This document shows, one piece after another, positions 16,285-27,866 of a DNA stretch of 64,000 nt; position 1 is the stretch's first letter; each line of letters starts with the position of its first letter. The stretch is from positions 44,685 through 108,684 of the forward strand of contig RJVL01000005.1 of the NCBI GenBank assembly GCA_003755025.1. The letters run 5' to 3'. Below the pieces are notes generated by a model, which was given only the letters and a program-made list of their open reading frames with translations, was not told the origin of the DNA and did not search any database. The stretch comes from Diaphorobacter nitroreducens. GTDB taxonomy: Bacteria > Pseudomonadota > Gammaproteobacteria > Burkholderiales > Burkholderiaceae_C. Both the position numbers and the translations under genes were made by a program.

Positions 16285-17729
16285 GCCACCACCAGAACAA
16301 CTCCCCCATGATGACGCTGCAACAGGCGTTTGATCTGCTGCGCGCCTGCATTCCTGGTGCGCGACTGATCGGCGAAGGTGCCACGCCGCTCGCGCGCGTG
16401 CACACCGATACCCGCACGCTGGCCGCAGGTGACCTGTTCGTGGCGCTCAAGGGTGAGCGTTTCGATGCGCACCAGTTTCTGTCCCAGGCGCGAATGGCCG
16501 GCGCCGCGGCGGCCATTGCGCATGCGGGCCTGGCCGACGCCGGTCTGCCCGGCATCGAGGTCCCCGACACCCTGGCCGCCCTGGGTGCGCTGGCCGCTGG
16601 CTGGCGCGCGCAGCGGGATCTGCCGCTGATCGCCGTGACCGGCAGCAACGGCAAGACCACGGTCACGCAAATGATCGCGGCGGTGCTGCGGGCCTGGAAA
16701 GGCGACGCCGCGCTGGCCACGCAGGGCAACTTCAATAACGACGTGGGCGTACCCCTCACGCTGCTGCGCCTGCGGCCGGGCCATGAGGCCGCGGTGGTCG
16801 AGTTGGGCATGAACCATCCCGGCGAGATCGCGAATCTGGCGGACATTGCCCGGCCCACCGTGGCCCTGGTCAACAACGCCCAGCGCGAGCACCTGGAATT
16901 CATGCACACGGTCGAGGCCGTGGCGCGCGAGAACGGCAGCGTGCTGTCTGCCCTGCCGGCCGATGGCACGGCTGTGTTCCCGGCGGCAGATGCCTTCACG
17001 CCCTTGTGGCGCGAGCTGGCCGGCACGCGGCACTGCCTGACCTTTGGCGAGGCCGCGGGCGAGGTGCGCTGCGCCGCAGCGCAATGGGGCGACGGCGCAT
17101 GGCAGGTGCGCATTGACACCCCCAACGGCGCATTCGATACGCGGCTGGCCATCGCAGGGCGCCACAACGTCACCAATGCCCTGGCCGCCACGGCCTGCGC
17201 GCTGGCCGCGGGGGTGCCTCTGGCGAGCATTGCGCAAGGGTTGGCGGCTTTCGTGCCGGTCAACGGGCGCTCGCGCGCCCTGGCCGTGCGTTGCGGGGGA
17301 CGTTCCATCACGGTGGTGGACGACAGCTACAACGCCAACCCCGACTCGGTGCACGCGGCCATCGAGGTGTTGGCCGCACTGCCTGGCCCGCGCCTACTGG
17401 TGCTGGGAGACATGGGCGAGGTGGGCGACCAGGGGCCGCAGTTCCACGCCGAGGCCGGTGCGCACGCCCGTGCGCGCGGCATCGAGCAGCTGTTTGCGCT
17501 GGGCGACCTGAGCGCCCACGCCGTGCAGGCCTGTGGGACGGCCGCACGGCATTTCAAGGACATGGCCACGCTGCAGGCCGCAGTGGGGCAGGCCCTGCCC
17601 ACGGTGGGCAGCGTGCTGGTGAAGGGATCGCGATTCATGAAGATGGAACAGGTCGTGCAGGCGCTGCAGGCACTGCATGAGGACGGCGCCGCAGGCGCTG
17701 CCGCGCAAGGGGGAGCCGCATGCTGCTGA
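16281..17729 (+). CDS. murF: UDP-MurNAc-tripeptide:D-alanyl-D-alanine ligase
   Basis: 482 aa. Adds D-Ala-D-Ala to the UDP-MurNAc tripeptide, using the product of the Ddl encoded further down the operon. P-loop GSNGKTT, carbamylated-lysine region [23 protein letters not shown] and DSYNANPDS are all present. The ATG at 16281 overlaps the murE stop; an ATG pair at 16308-16313 ([11 protein letters not shown]) is closer to the usual MurF N-terminus and is the alternative. The stop lies 10 nt inside mraY. Confidence 0.97.
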   Translation: MSHHQNNSPMMTLQQAFDLLRACIPGARLIGEGATPLARVHTDTRTLAAGDLFVALKGERFDAHQFLSQARMAGAAAAIAHAGLADAGLPGIEVPDTLAALGALAAGWRAQRDLPLIAVTGSNGKTTVTQMIAAVLRAWKGDAALATQGNFNNDVGVPLTLLRLRPGHEAAVVELGMNHPGEIANLADIARPTVALVNNAQREHLEFMHTVEAVARENGSVLSALPADGTAVFPAADAFTPLWRELAGTRHCLTFGEAAGEVRCAAAQWGDGAWQVRIDTPNGAFDTRLAIAGRHNVTNALAATACALAAGVPLASIAQGLAAFVPVNGRSRALAVRCGGRSITVVDDSYNANPDSVHAAIEVLAALPGPRLLVLGDMGEVGDQGPQFHAEAGAHARARGIEQLFALGDLSAHAVQACGTAARHFKDMATLQAAVGQALPTVGSVLVKGSRFMKMEQVVQALQALHEDGAAGAAAQGGAACC

Positions 17730-18898
17730 TGCTGACCCAATGGCTGCAAGGCCTGTCGCCCGAGCTGAGCTTTCTGCGGGTGTTCCAGTACCTCACGCTG
17801 CGGGCGGTGATGGCGGCGCTGACGGCGCTGCTCATCGGCCTGATCGCGGGGCCGAAGGTCATCCGCATGCTGACCTCGCTCAAGATCGGCCAGCCGATCC
17901 GCGGCTACGCCATGCAGACGCACCTGTCCAAGAGCGGCACGCCCACCATGGGCGGCGTGTTGATTCTGGGTTCCATTGCCATCTCCACGCTGCTGTGGTT
18001 CGACCTGTCCAACCGTTTCGTGTGGATCGTGCTGGCCGTGACGCTGGGGTTTGGCGCCATCGGCTGGGTGGACGACTGGCGTAAGGTGGTCAACAAGGAC
18101 CCCGAGGGCATGCGTTCGCGCGAGAAGTATTTCTGGCAATCGGTGATCGGGCTGCTGGCCGCGCTGTACCTCGTATTCAGCATTTCCGAGAACTCCAACA
18201 CGCGGGTGTTCGAGCTGTTCATCACCTGGGTGCAGTCCGGCTTTTTGATGGACCTGCCGCCCAAGGCAGGCCTGCTGGTGCCGTTCTTCAAGGAAGTGAG
18301 CTACCCGCTGGGGGTGCTGGGCTTCGTGATCCTGACCTACCTGGTGATCGTGGGCTCCAGCAACGCCGTGAACCTGACCGACGGCCTGGACGGCCTGGCC
18401 ATCATGCCCGTGATCATGGTGGGCGCCTCGCTGGGCATCTTCGCCTACGTGACCGGTAACGCGGGCTATGCGAAATACCTGCTGTTCCCCTATATCGCCG
18501 GCTCGGGCGAGCTGTTGATCTTCTGCGCCGCCATGGCGGGCGCGGGCCTCGCCTTCCTGTGGTTCAACACCCACCCCGCCCAGGTTTTCATGGGCGACGT
18601 CGGCGCGCTGGCTTTGGGCGCTGCGCTGGGCACGATCGCGGTCATCGTGCGCCAGGAGATCGTGCTGGCCATCATGGGCGGCATCTTCGTGGTGGAAGCG
18701 CTGTCGGTGATGCTGCAGGTGACCTGGTTCAAGTACACCAAGCGCAAGTATGGCGAGGGCCGGCGCCTCCTCAAGATGGCGCCGCTGCACCACCACTTTG
18801 AGAAGAGCGGCTGGAAGGAGACGCAGGTCGTCGTGCGCTTTTGGATCATCACCATGCTGTTGTGCCTCGTGGGTTTGACCACGCTGAAGCTGCGATGA
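17720..18898 (+). CDS. mraY: Phospho-MurNAc-pentapeptide transferase MraY
   Basis: 392 aa polytopic inner-membrane enzyme that makes lipid I from UDP-MurNAc-pentapeptide and undecaprenyl phosphate. About ten hydrophobic segments are visible. The family motifs are [17 protein letters not shown] (Asp pair), [14 protein letters not shown], and the histidine triad region MAPLHHHFE. The start overlaps murF by 10 nt and the stop overlaps the murD ATG. Confidence 0.97.
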   Translation: MLLMLTQWLQGLSPELSFLRVFQYLTLRAVMAALTALLIGLIAGPKVIRMLTSLKIGQPIRGYAMQTHLSKSGTPTMGGVLILGSIAISTLLWFDLSNRFVWIVLAVTLGFGAIGWVDDWRKVVNKDPEGMRSREKYFWQSVIGLLAALYLVFSISENSNTRVFELFITWVQSGFLMDLPPKAGLLVPFFKEVSYPLGVLGFVILTYLVIVGSSNAVNLTDGLDGLAIMPVIMVGASLGIFAYVTGNAGYAKYLLFPYIAGSGELLIFCAAMAGAGLAFLWFNTHPAQVFMGDVGALALGAALGTIAVIVRQEIVLAIMGGIFVVEALSVMLQVTWFKYTKRKYGEGRRLLKMAPLHHHFEKSGWKETQVVVRFWIITMLLCLVGLTTLKLR

Positions 18899-20793
18899 AC
18901 ACTGGCCACCACGATCCCCTGCACCCCGACGCACTCGGCGCCGCAGCGACGACTGTGCCCCCGGCGCCCCCGTCCACGCCCACGCCCGGGGAGCGGGACG
19001 ACGCGTTGCCGCAGGATGCGGCGCACGACAGTCCGCCGCAGGATCTATCGCCCTTGCCAGCGCCCGCGCAAGATGCAGCGGCGCGCTATGACTACACCGC
19101 ACCCGCGGTGTCGGCTGCGGCTGCCGCGGCGGAGTTCGTGGCGCGCATCTTTGCCGACGCGGCTCCGGCGGACGGTGGCGCTGGCACGTCTGCTGAAGAC
19201 ACCCCCGTTTCTCCGGCTGCGGACCACGCCGTTGAGGAGCCTGCCGTCGCGTCCGAGGAGGCCCCGCAGGCGCCGCCCGCGCTTGCCGGCAAGCAGGTGC
19301 TGGTGCTGGGTCTGGGCGCCTCGGGCCTGGCCATGGTGCGCTGGTGTGTGCGCTGTGGTGCGCAGGTCACCGTGGCCGACACGCGCAGCAGTCCGCCGCA
19401 GCTGGCGGTGCTGCGCGCAGAACTGCCGCAGGTGGAGTTCATCGCCGGCGCCTTCGATGAGACCCTGGTGCAGGGGCGCGCGCTGCACGCGGTATACCGC
19501 TCGCCAGGTCTGAGTCCGAATGAGATTGCTCCTGTTGTTATAGCTGCTCGCGCCCGCCAGATAAGCGTGGAAGGCGAATTGGGTTTGTATGCGCAGGCGC
19601 TGCGCGAGCTGCGCGTCGGTCAGGGCTACGCGCCCGCGGTGCTGGCCATCACTGGCACCAATGGCAAGACCACCGTGACCTCGCTCACGGGGCTGCTGGT
19701 GGAGTGCGCGGACAAGCGCGTGGCGGTGGCCGGCAACATCGGCCCCACGCTGCTGGATACGCTGGCGCAGCACATCGACGCGGGCACGCTGCCCGAGGTG
19801 TGGGTGCTGGAGCTGTCGAGCTTTCAGCTCGATGGCGTGCAGGGCTTCGAGCCCACGGCCGCGGCCGTGCTCAACATCACGCAGGACCACCTGGACTGGC
19901 ACGGCAGCCTGCAGGCCTACGCACAGGCCAAGGGTCGCATCTTCGGCGAAACCGGCCTCATGGTGCTCAACCGCGAGGACGCGGAAGTCATGGCCCTGCT
20001 GCCGCCGCCAGTGCGCGTGAAGCTGCAAAAACCCCAGTTGCGCGCACACGTGACCTTCGGTGGCGACATGCCGCAGCGCCCGGGGGACTTCGGCATCGAG
20101 GTGGTCAGCGGCATGGCCTGGCTGGTGCGTGCACACGAAGCGGACGAAACGGCCAAGCGCGGCAAGGCGCAGGACGCCGAGCTGCACATCCAGCGCCTGA
20201 TGCCCGCCGACGCGCTGCGCATCCGCGGGCGGCACAACGCCATCAATGCCCTGGCTGCGCTGGCGCTGGCCCAGGCTGCGGGCTGCCCGCTCGCGCCCAT
20301 GCTCTACGGCCTGCGCGAATACCGCGGTGAGCCGCACCGCGTGGAGCCCGTGGGCATCGTGCGCGAGGTGGAGTACTTCGACGACAGCAAGGGCACCAAC
20401 GTGGGCGCCACGGTGGCTGCGCTGACCGGGCTGGGCGCCGACCGGCGCCTGGTGGTGATCCTGGGTGGCGACGGCAAGGGTCAGGACTTCTCGCCGCTGG
20501 CCGCGCCCGTGGCGCGCTATGCGCGCGCGGTGGTGTTGATCGGGCGCGACGCGCCGCAGATCCGCGCCGCGCTGCAGGGCTGCGGCGTGCCGCTGCAGGA
20601 CGCCGCCACGCTGCCCGAGGCCGTGCAGTTGGCCACACAGCGCGCCCATGCGGGCGACGCCGTGCTGCTGTCGCCCGCCTGCGCCAGCCTGGACATGTTC
20701 GACAACTACGCGCACCGCGCTCGCGTTTTCTGCGACGCCGTGCAGGCGCTGGCCGAAGACGCCGGCCAGACGCTGGAAGGAGGGACGGCATGA
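18895..20793 (+). CDS. murD: UDP-MurNAc-L-alanine:D-glutamate ligase with long N-terminal extension
   Basis: 632 aa, whereas MurD is normally about 440-500. The canonical protein begins at about residue 132 ([21 protein letters not shown]). P-loop GTNGKTT starts near residue 254, followed by [10 protein letters not shown] and [14 protein letters not shown]. It adds D-Glu to UDP-MurNAc-L-Ala. The first ~130 residues are Pro/Ala/Asp-rich, have no signal peptide and look disordered. The ATG at 18895 overlaps the mraY stop (ATGA), which favours translation of the extension, although internal GTG starts exist. A dispersed-repeat copy encodes residues about 210-231 ([18 protein letters not shown]) just before the P-loop. 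Confidence 0.93.
   Translation: MNTGHHDPLHPDALGAAATTVPPAPPSTPTPGERDDALPQDAAHDSPPQDLSPLPAPAQDAAARYDYTAPAVSAAAAAAEFVARIFADAAPADGGAGTSAEDTPVSPAADHAVEEPAVASEEAPQAPPALAGKQVLVLGLGASGLAMVRWCVRCGAQVTVADTRSSPPQLAVLRAELPQVEFIAGAFDETLVQGRALHAVYRSPGLSPNEIAPVVIAARARQISVEGELGLYAQALRELRVGQGYAPAVLAITGTNGKTTVTSLTGLLVECADKRVAVAGNIGPTLLDTLAQHIDAGTLPEVWVLELSSFQLDGVQGFEPTAAAVLNITQDHLDWHGSLQAYAQAKGRIFGETGLMVLNREDAEVMALLPPPVRVKLQKPQLRAHVTFGGDMPQRPGDFGIEVVSGMAWLVRAHEADETAKRGKAQDAELHIQRLMPADALRIRGRHNAINALAALALAQAAGCPLAPMLYGLREYRGEPHRVEPVGIVREVEYFDDSKGTNVGATVAALTGLGADRRLVVILGGDGKGQDFSPLAAPVARYARAVVLIGRDAPQIRAALQGCGVPLQDAATLPEAVQLATQRAHAGDAVLLSPACASLDMFDNYAHRARVFCDAVQALAEDAGQTLEGGTA
19524..19588 (+). repeat. Dispersed palindromic repeat, translated inside murD
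   Basis: Family signature cctgttgttatagctgctcgcgcccgccagataagcgtggaaggcgaattggg, read in frame as [16 protein letters not shown] between the N-terminal domain and the P-loop. Confidence 0.72.
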
Positions 20794-22070
20794 CCGCCGC
20801 GACCGCCGCTTCCCGTCCCTCGTTGTGGCAGCGCATGCGGGCCTGGGCGGGTGCCGCGCCGGCCGCAAACGCCGACGTCCTGCCCGTGCGTGTGGGCGGC
20901 ACCGAATACCGTCGCACGGCCGCCACGCCCGCGCGCGTGCTGGGCTTTGACCAGGCGCTGCTGTGGGTGGTGGTCCTGCTGCTGGCTTTCAGCGTGGTGA
21001 TGGTGTATTCAGCCTCGATCGCCATGCCGGACAACCCGCGCTTTGGCAACATCGCGCCCACGCACTTTCTGCTGCGCCACGCGATTGCCATCGGCGTGGG
21101 GTTCGTCGCGGCACTGATCGCGTTCCAGGTATCGATGGACACCTGGGAGCGCATGGCGCCGTGGTTGTTCGTGGCCTCCATCGTGCTGCTGATCGCGGTG
21201 CTGATCCCGCACGTGGGCACCATGGTGAACGGCGCGCGGCGCTGGCTCAGCCTGGGGTTCATGAACTTCCAGCCGTCCGAGCTGGCGAAGTTCGCGGTGC
21301 TGATCTACGCATCGGACTACATGGTGCGCAAGATGGAGGTCAAAGAGCGGTTCTTTCGCGCCGTGCTGCCCATGGCCGCCGCCGTGGCGGTGGTGGGTGC
21401 GCTGCTGCTGGCAGAGCCCGACATGGGCGCCTTCATGGTGATCGCGGTGATCGCCATGGGCATCCTGTTCCTGGGGGGCGTGAACGCGCGCATGTTCTTC
21501 CTGATAGCGGGTGTCCTGGTGGCGGCCTTCGCCATCATGATCGCCAGCTCACCCTGGCGGCGCGAGCGCGTGTTTGCCTACCTCGATCCGTTCAGCGAGC
21601 AACATGCCCTGGGCAAGGGCTACCAGCTCTCGCATGCGCTGATCGCCATCGGCCGCGGCGAGATCTTCGGTGTGGGGCTGGGTGGCAGCGTCGAGAAGCT
21701 GCACTGGCTGCCCGAGGCGCATACCGACTTCCTGCTGGCGGTGATCGGCGAAGAATTTGGCCTGGTGGGTGTGCTCACGCTGATCGTCGCCTTCCTGTGG
21801 ATGACGCGGCGCATCATGCACATCGGCCGCCAGGCCATCGCGCTGGACCGCGTGTTTTCGGGCCTCGTGGCCCAGGGCGTGGCGATATGGATGGGCTTTC
21901 AGGCCTTCATCAACATGGGAGTGAACCTGGGGGCGCTGCCCACCAAGGGGCTGACGCTGCCGCTGATGAGCTTTGGCGGATCGGCCATCCTGATGAACCT
22001 GGTCGCCATCGCGGTGGTCCTGCGTGTGGATTACGAAAACAAGCTGCTCATGCGCGGAGGCCGTGCATGA
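20790..22070 (+). CDS. ftsW: Septal peptidoglycan glycosyltransferase FtsW
   Basis: 426 aa SEDS-family membrane protein. After a ~45-residue cytoplasmic tail come about ten membrane segments. Recognisable blocks are [45 protein letters not shown] and [15 protein letters not shown]. With FtsI it polymerises septal glycan strands. The start overlaps the murD stop; the stop overlaps the ATG of a 33-codon bridging frame. A second SEDS protein, RodA, is encoded at 50392. Confidence 0.97.
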   Translation: MTAATAASRPSLWQRMRAWAGAAPAANADVLPVRVGGTEYRRTAATPARVLGFDQALLWVVVLLLAFSVVMVYSASIAMPDNPRFGNIAPTHFLLRHAIAIGVGFVAALIAFQVSMDTWERMAPWLFVASIVLLIAVLIPHVGTMVNGARRWLSLGFMNFQPSELAKFAVLIYASDYMVRKMEVKERFFRAVLPMAAAVAVVGALLLAEPDMGAFMVIAVIAMGILFLGGVNARMFFLIAGVLVAAFAIMIASSPWRRERVFAYLDPFSEQHALGKGYQLSHALIAIGRGEIFGVGLGGSVEKLHWLPEAHTDFLLAVIGEEFGLVGVLTLIVAFLWMTRRIMHIGRQAIALDRVFSGLVAQGVAIWMGFQAFINMGVNLGALPTKGLTLPLMSFGGSAILMNLVAIAVVLRVDYENKLLMRGGRA

Positions 22071-22168
22071 GGAACCTTATTCACCACCTCGGGCTTGTGG
22101 CAGTGCGTCGGTACTGCCGGCTTGCCATGCCCCTGCGCGCGCGCCGCGCACCAGGAGCGCCGACATGA
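22067..22168 (+). CDS. Possible 33 aa bridging open frame between ftsW and murG
   Basis: The ATG overlaps the ftsW stop (ATGA) and the TGA overlaps the murG ATG (ATGA). The peptide begins [16 protein letters not shown] and ends RRAPGAPT; it is strongly basic. It fills a 94 nt gap in an operon where most other genes overlap directly. As at 12622-12738, its role could be purely to carry ribosomes across the gap. Confidence 0.35.
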   Translation: MRNLIHHLGLVAVRRYCRLAMPLRARRAPGAPT

Positions 22169-23364
22169 CGTCACGTTTCGGCCACAGCCAGCACCCCCGC
22201 CGTGGGCGATCCGCGCGCGCGCGGGCCGGACGGCGCGAGGGCGTTCAGTCCAATTTTCCCGCGACGCAGGTCCTGGAGCGCTCTGCGCACTCCCTTCCCG
22301 CGCGCCAACGCACGGCGCTGGTCATGGCCGGTGGAACGGGCGGACATATCTTTCCTGGGCTGGCACTGGCCGAGGCGCTGCGCGAACGTGGCTGGCAGGT
22401 GCATTGGCTGGGTACGCCCGGCAGCATGGAAGAGCGCCTGGTGCCGCCGCGCGGTTTCGCGTTCGAGGCCATCGACTTCTCCGGCGTGCGCGGCAAGGGC
22501 CTGAAGACACTGCTGGCCTTGCCGCTGCGGCTGGCACGCGCATGCCTGCAGGCGCGCGCGGTCGTGCGCCGGTTGCAGCCGGACGTGGTGATCGGTCTGG
22601 GCGGGTACGTCACCTTCCCTGGCGGCATTGCCGCGCGCCTGGCGCGCAAGCCGCTGCTGCTGCACGAGCAGAACTCCGTGCCCGGCATGGCCAACAAGCT
22701 GCTGTCGCGGCTGGCCACGCGGGTCTACACGGCCTTTCCCAATGTGCTGCCCGATGCGCAGTGGGTAGGCAACCCCATGCGGCGCGCCTTCACGCGCCAG
22801 CCCCGTCCCGAGCGGCGCCTTGCCGGGCGCGAAGGTCCGCTGCGCCTGCTGGTGGTGGGCGGCAGCCTGGGCGCCAAGGCGCTCAACGACATCGTGCCCC
22901 AGGCGCTGGCATGGATCCATGAGCAGGACCGACCCATCGTCACCCACCAGAGCGGAGAGTCCCAGATCGAGGCGCTGCGCCGCAGCTACGCGGCGGCGGG
23001 CGTCGAGGCCACGCTCACGCCGTTCATCGAGGACACCGCGGCCGCGTTCGCCGAAGCGGACCTGGTGCTGTGCCGCGCGGGCGCCAGCACGGTGACGGAG
23101 ATTGCGGCCGTGGGGGCTGCGGCGGTCTTCGTGCCATTCCCGCACGCGGTGGACGACCACCAGACCACCAACGCGCAGTACCTGGTGAAGGTGGGCGGGG
23201 GCTGGCTGGTGCAGCAGGCCGACCTGACCGCCCACGGCCTGGCCGAGATGCTGCAGAACATGAAGCGCCAGGACCTGCTGGCCAAGGCGCAAAAGGCACG
23301 CACGATGCGAAAGATCAACGCAACCCGCGACATCGTCGCGGCATGTGAAAGGCTGGCACGATGA
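22165..23364 (+). CDS. murG: UDP-GlcNAc:lipid I N-acetylglucosaminyltransferase MurG
   Basis: 399 aa, about 40 longer than usual. The glycine motif [12 protein letters not shown] is at residues about 55-66 instead of about 15. Other blocks are [29 protein letters not shown], and [15 protein letters not shown] with the C-terminal donor site. MurG makes lipid II on the cytoplasmic face of the membrane. The ATG at 22165 has an AGGAG site 8 nt upstream, which supports the 40-residue basic extension ([20 protein letters not shown]). The stop overlaps the murC ATG. Confidence 0.95.
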   Translation: MTSRFGHSQHPRRGRSARARAGRREGVQSNFPATQVLERSAHSLPARQRTALVMAGGTGGHIFPGLALAEALRERGWQVHWLGTPGSMEERLVPPRGFAFEAIDFSGVRGKGLKTLLALPLRLARACLQARAVVRRLQPDVVIGLGGYVTFPGGIAARLARKPLLLHEQNSVPGMANKLLSRLATRVYTAFPNVLPDAQWVGNPMRRAFTRQPRPERRLAGREGPLRLLVVGGSLGAKALNDIVPQALAWIHEQDRPIVTHQSGESQIEALRRSYAAAGVEATLTPFIEDTAAAFAEADLVLCRAGASTVTEIAAVGAAAVFVPFPHAVDDHQTTNAQYLVKVGGGWLVQQADLTAHGLAEMLQNMKRQDLLAKAQKARTMRKINATRDIVAACERLAR

Positions 23365-24794
23365 AGCAGGCCATTCGCCACATCCACTTCGTCGGCATCG
23401 GCGGCTCCGGCATGTGCGGCATTGCCGAGGTGCTGCACAACCTGGGCTATGTGGTTTCCGGCTCCGACCTGGCCGACAGCCCCACGCTGCGCCGCCTGCA
23501 GTCACTGGGCGTGGCCACCCATGTGGGCCACGCGGCGGCGCACATCGCTGGTGCGGACGCCGTGGTGACCTCCACCGCTGTGCAGGCCGACAACCCCGAG
23601 GTGCTGGCCGCGCGTGAGCGCAAGATACCCGTGGTGCCGCGCGCGTTGATGCTGACCGAGCTGATGCGCCTGCGCAAGGGCATCGCCATTGCCGGCGCAC
23701 ACGGCAAGACCACCACCACCAGCCTGGTGGCCAGCGTGCTGGGGGAGGCGGGGCTGGACCCGACCTTCGTGATCGGCGGGCGGCTGAACAGCGCGGGCAC
23801 CAATGCCAAGCTGGGCCAGGGCGAGTACATCGTGGTCGAGGCCGACGAGTCGGATGGCTCGTTCCTCAACCTGCTGCCTGTGATGGCCGTGGTCACCAAC
23901 ATCGATGCCGATCACATGGAGACCTACGGCCACGACTTCGGCCGGCTCAAGCAGGCCTTCGTGGACTTCCTGCACCGCATGCCGTTTTACGGCACGGCCA
24001 TCCTGTGCATCGACAACCCGGCGGTGCGCGACATCCTGCCGCTGGTGACCTGCCCGGTGACGAGCTACGGCCTGTCCGAAGATGCCGAGGTGCGCGCCGT
24101 GGATGTGCGTGCCGTGGGCACGCAGATGCATTTCACCGTGCAGCGGCGCAACGGCGTGACGCTGCCGGACCTGCAGGTCGTGCTCAACCTGGCCGGCGAG
24201 CACAACGTGCTCAACGCCCTGGCGGTGATCGCCGTGGCGGCCGAGCTGAACGTGCCCGACGAGGCCCTGCTGCGCGCACTCGCCGGTTTCACCGGGGTGG
24301 GTCGGCGCTTCCAGCGCCACGGCGACCTGCCCGCGCAGGGCGGGGGGCACTTCACGCTCATCGAGGACTACGGGCACCACCCTGTGGAGATGGCGGCCAC
24401 GCTTGCGGCCGCGCGCGGGGCGTATCCGGGGCGGCGCCTGGTGCTGGCCTTCCAGCCGCACCGCTACAGCCGCACGCGCGACTGCTTCGAGGACTTCGTC
24501 AAGGTGCTGGGCACAGCCGACGCGGTGCTGCTGACCGAGGTCTATGCCGCGGGCGAGGCGCCCATCGTGGCGGCCGACGGCCGGTCGCTGGCGCGCGCAC
24601 TGCGCGTGGCCGGCACGGTGGAGCCGGTGTTCATCGACAACGTGGCCGACATGCCGCAGCGCATTGCCGCGGGCGCCCGGGATGGTGATGTGGTGCTGTG
24701 CATGGGGGCGGGCTCGATCGGTGGCGTACCCGCCAAGGTGGTTGATTTGCTGCAAAAAAATGAGCTGCTAGCGCAGGAAGGACGGGCGCAATGA
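23361..24794 (+). CDS. murC: UDP-MurNAc:L-alanine ligase
   Basis: 477 aa. First of the Mur ligases, adding L-Ala to UDP-MurNAc. N-terminal [15 protein letters not shown]-loop [22 protein letters not shown] and [12 protein letters not shown] (catalytic His) are present. The C-terminal tail [14 protein letters not shown] is encoded by what looks like one end of a dispersed repeat, so the tail is probably not functionally critical. The stop overlaps the ddl ATG. Confidence 0.97.
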   Translation: MKQAIRHIHFVGIGGSGMCGIAEVLHNLGYVVSGSDLADSPTLRRLQSLGVATHVGHAAAHIAGADAVVTSTAVQADNPEVLAARERKIPVVPRALMLTELMRLRKGIAIAGAHGKTTTTSLVASVLGEAGLDPTFVIGGRLNSAGTNAKLGQGEYIVVEADESDGSFLNLLPVMAVVTNIDADHMETYGHDFGRLKQAFVDFLHRMPFYGTAILCIDNPAVRDILPLVTCPVTSYGLSEDAEVRAVDVRAVGTQMHFTVQRRNGVTLPDLQVVLNLAGEHNVLNALAVIAVAAELNVPDEALLRALAGFTGVGRRFQRHGDLPAQGGGHFTLIEDYGHHPVEMAATLAAARGAYPGRRLVLAFQPHRYSRTRDCFEDFVKVLGTADAVLLTEVYAAGEAPIVAADGRSLARALRVAGTVEPVFIDNVADMPQRIAAGARDGDVVLCMGAGSIGGVPAKVVDLLQKNELLAQEGRAQ

Positions 24795-24808
24795 GCCAAA
24801 ATGACCCC
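24755..24808 (+). repeat. Partial dispersed repeat at the murC-ddl junction
   Basis: Sequence tgcaaaaaaatgagctgctagcgcaggaaggacgggcgcaatgagccaaaat has the gctgctagcgc core and the characteristic flanking A-runs, but only one arm. It encodes the last residues of MurC and the first of Ddl. Confidence 0.5.
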
Positions 24809-25789
24809 AAGATTGATGTAAAGGCGCTGGGCAAAGTGGCCGTGCTCATGGGGGGCACGTCGGCCGAGCGTGAGGTGTCGCTGATGTCGGGCGGCGGCGT
24901 GCTGCAGGCGCTGCGCTCGCGTGGCGTGGACGCGCATGCGTTCGACCCCGCGCACAGTGATCTGTCGGAGCTCAAGGCCCACGGCTACAGCCGCTGCTTC
25001 ATCGCGCTGCACGGCCGCCATGGCGAGGACGGTACGGTGCAGGGCGCGCTGGAGCTGCTGGGCATTCCGTACACCGGTCCCGGCGTGATGGCGTCCAGCA
25101 TCGCCATGGACAAGATCATGACCAAGCGCATCTGGCGCGCGGACGGCCTGCCCACGCCAGACTGGCGCCTGGTGTCCAGCAGTGCGGAGACGGCCCAGGC
25201 CTTCCAGGAGCTGGGCGCGCCGATGATCGTCAAGCCCTCGCGCGAGGGCTCCACCATCGGCCTGACCAAGGTCACTTCGCTGGGGCAGTGCGAACAGGCG
25301 TATCGGCTGGCCGCGCAGCATGACCCCGAGGTGCTGTGCGAGCAGTTCATCGATGGTGACGAGACCACCTGCCCCATACTGGGCCAAGGCGCCGAGGCGC
25401 GCGCGCTGCCGGTGATCCGCATCGAGGCGCCCCAGGGCAACTACGACTACCAGAACAAGTACTTCACCGACGTCACGCAGTACCACTGCCCGAGCGGCCT
25501 GCCCGAGGCCGAGGAGCGCGAGATCCAGCGCATCGTCGTGCAGGCTTACCGTACGCTGGGTTGCCGCGGCTGGGCGCGCGCCGACATCATGATCCGCGCG
25601 AGCGACCGCAAGCCATTCCTGCTGGAAATCAACACCTCGCCCGGCATGACCGGCCACTCGCTGGTGCCGATGTCGGCCAATGCCAGCGGCATCAGCTACC
25701 CCGACCTGTGCCTGCGCATCCTGGCGAGCGCGTCGCTGGACGCGCTGCAGGGCCGGGCCGGTGCGGCAGGAGGACGGGAGTCGGTATGA
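24791..25789 (+). CDS. ddl: D-alanine:D-alanine ligase
   Basis: 332 aa ATP-grasp enzyme providing the D-Ala-D-Ala dipeptide for MurF. Motifs: [49 protein letters not shown], and [16 protein letters not shown]. The ATG overlaps the murC stop; the stop overlaps the ftsQ ATG. It corresponds to the division-cluster (DdlB) type by location. Confidence 0.97.
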   Translation: MSQNDPKIDVKALGKVAVLMGGTSAEREVSLMSGGGVLQALRSRGVDAHAFDPAHSDLSELKAHGYSRCFIALHGRHGEDGTVQGALELLGIPYTGPGVMASSIAMDKIMTKRIWRADGLPTPDWRLVSSSAETAQAFQELGAPMIVKPSREGSTIGLTKVTSLGQCEQAYRLAAQHDPEVLCEQFIDGDETTCPILGQGAEARALPVIRIEAPQGNYDYQNKYFTDVTQYHCPSGLPEAEEREIQRIVVQAYRTLGCRGWARADIMIRASDRKPFLLEINTSPGMTGHSLVPMSANASGISYPDLCLRILASASLDALQGRAGAAGGRESV

Positions 25790-26619
25790 ACAACACGCTG
25801 CCCGCACCGCTGGACGTTCGCCTCATGAACATGACCGCCACGGTCCTGTTCCTGGGCTGCGCCCTGGCCGTGCTGGCGGTGGGCGGGGGCTGGCTGCTGC
25901 GCCATCCCGCGTTCTCGATCGGGCGCATCGTGGTGGAGGGCGACCTCGTGCACACCAGCGCGTTGAGCCTGCGTGCCAACGTTGCGCCGCAACTCGTGGG
26001 TAACTTCTTCACCATCGACTTGCAGGCCGCGCGCCGCGCCTTCGAGCAGGTGCCCTGGGTGCGGCAGGCCTATGTGCGCCGCGAGTTCCCCAGTGGCCTG
26101 CGCGTGCAGCTGCAGGAGCACGACGTGGTCGCCTACTGGGGCGCCGAAGGCAGCGACACCCTGGTCAATAGCCGGGGCGAGGTCTTTGAAGCCGACGCGG
26201 GCGACCTGGAGCAAGACAACCTGCCGCGCCTGATGGGCACGCCCGAGCGCTCCGCGGAGTTGCTGCAGATGTACCGCCAGCTGGCGCCTGCGTTGGCGCC
26301 GCTGGGTTCCGGCATCGACTCGTTGCAGCTCACGGGGAATGGAGGCTGGCGGGTCACGCTGGACAGCGGTGCGGTGCTGGAGCTGGGGAGTGGCTCGACG
26401 CAATTGCTGATGCAGCGCGTGTCGCGTTTGGTGCACACGCTGCCGGACGTGGCGCAGCGGCAGGGGCGTCGTGTGGATGCGCTGGAGTACGCCGACTTGC
26501 GGCATGAAAGCGGCTATGCGCTGCGCCTGCGCGGCGTCACCACCGTGAGTACGGACGCACAGAAGGCGGCTGCGCTGCGCGCGGCGTCGCGTGCGCGCAG
26601 GGCGGGGCAGAACAACTGA
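25786..26619 (+). CDS. ftsQ: Cell division protein FtsQ
   Basis: 277 aa bitopic membrane protein: short cytoplasmic tail, one membrane segment (residues about 13-36), then a periplasmic POTRA domain ([20 protein letters not shown] ... [33 protein letters not shown]) and the beta domain ([19 protein letters not shown]). FtsQ binds FtsB/FtsL in the divisome. The start overlaps the ddl stop; ftsA follows after 17 nt. Confidence 0.95.
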   Translation: MNNTLPAPLDVRLMNMTATVLFLGCALAVLAVGGGWLLRHPAFSIGRIVVEGDLVHTSALSLRANVAPQLVGNFFTIDLQAARRAFEQVPWVRQAYVRREFPSGLRVQLQEHDVVAYWGAEGSDTLVNSRGEVFEADAGDLEQDNLPRLMGTPERSAELLQMYRQLAPALAPLGSGIDSLQLTGNGGWRVTLDSGAVLELGSGSTQLLMQRVSRLVHTLPDVAQRQGRRVDALEYADLRHESGYALRLRGVTTVSTDAQKAAALRAASRARRAGQNN

Positions 26620-26636
26620 GGGCAGGACAGAGAACT

Positions 26637-27866
26637 ATGGCAAGAGAATACAAAGACGTGGTCGTGGGGCTGGACATCGGCACCGCCAAGGTCATGGCAG
26701 TCGTCGCTGAAGTGCTGCCCGGGGGCGAGCTGAAGCTGGCCGGCCTGGGCGTAGCTCCCAGCAATGGCTTGAAGCGCGGTGTGGTGGTGAACATCGACGC
26801 CACGGTGCAGAGCATCCAGCAGGCGCTGAAGGAGGCCGAGTTGATGGCCGACTGCAAGATCCAGCGCGTCTATACCGGCATCACGGGCAGCCATATCCGC
26901 GGCCTCAACTCCAGCGGCATGGTGGCCGTGAAGGACAAGGAGGTCACGCCGGCGGACGTGGCGCGCGTGGTGGAGACGGCCAAGGCCATCAACATCTCCA
27001 GCGACCAGCGGCTGCTGCTGGTGGAGCCGCAGGAATTCGTGATCGACGGGCAGGATGTCAAAGAGCCCATCGGCATGAGCGGCATCCGCCTGGAGGCCAA
27101 GATCCACATCGTGACCGGCGCGCAGAGCGCGGCCGAGAACATCATTAAGTGCGTGCGCCGCTGCGGCCTAGAAGTGGAGCAGCTGATGCTGAACCCGCTG
27201 GCGAGCAGCCAGGCCGTCCTTACCGATGACGAGCGCGAACTGGGCGTGGCCGTGGTGGACATTGGCGCGGGCACCACCGATGTGGCCATCTTCACCGGGG
27301 GGGCGATCCGCCACACGGCGGTGATCCCGATCGCGGGCGACCTGATCACCAGCGATATCGCGATGGCGCTGCGCACACCCACCAAGGACGCCGAGGACAT
27401 CAAGGTGGAGAGCGGCTACGCCAAGCAGTTGCTCGCCGACCCTGAGGCGCAGGTCGAGGTGCCGGGCCTGGGCGATCGCAGCCCGCGCATGCTGTCCAAG
27501 CAGGCGCTGGCGGGTGTGATCGAACCGCGCGTGGAGGAGATCTTCTCGCTGGTGCAGCAGGTGATCCGCGAGTCCGGCTATGAGGAGGTGCTGTCCTCGG
27601 GCATCGTGATCACGGGCGGCAGCTCCGTCATGCCGGGCATGGTGGAGCTGGGCGAGGACATCTTCCTCAAGCCCGTGCGCCGCGGCATCCCGAAGTACTC
27701 CAGCGCGCTGGCCGACATGATTGCCCAGCCGCGCGCCGCTACTGTCATGGGCCTGCTGGAAGAGGCGCGCCTGGCGCGCCTGCGCGGCTTCAAGGTGGCA
27801 GCCAAGAGCGGGTCGGTGAAGACCGCATTTGGCCGGTTCAAGGACTTCATCGTGGGGAACTTCTGA
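26637..27866 (+). CDS. ftsA: Cell division protein FtsA
   Basis: 409 aa actin-like ATPase that tethers FtsZ to the membrane. Phosphate-1 motif VGLDIGTAKVMAVV, the 1C domain (SGMVAVKDKEVTPADV), phosphate-2 VVDIGAGTTDVAIF, and adenosine motif ITGGSSVMPG. The C-terminal TAFGRFKDFIVGNF is the amphipathic membrane-targeting helix. The ribosome-binding site is weak (GGGCAGGACAGAG). Confidence 0.98.
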   Translation: MAREYKDVVVGLDIGTAKVMAVVAEVLPGGELKLAGLGVAPSNGLKRGVVVNIDATVQSIQQALKEAELMADCKIQRVYTGITGSHIRGLNSSGMVAVKDKEVTPADVARVVETAKAINISSDQRLLLVEPQEFVIDGQDVKEPIGMSGIRLEAKIHIVTGAQSAAENIIKCVRRCGLEVEQLMLNPLASSQAVLTDDERELGVAVVDIGAGTTDVAIFTGGAIRHTAVIPIAGDLITSDIAMALRTPTKDAEDIKVESGYAKQLLADPEAQVEVPGLGDRSPRMLSKQALAGVIEPRVEEIFSLVQQVIRESGYEEVLSSGIVITGGSSVMPGMVELGEDIFLKPVRRGIPKYSSALADMIAQPRAATVMGLLEEARLARLRGFKVAAKSGSVKTAFGRFKDFIVGNF

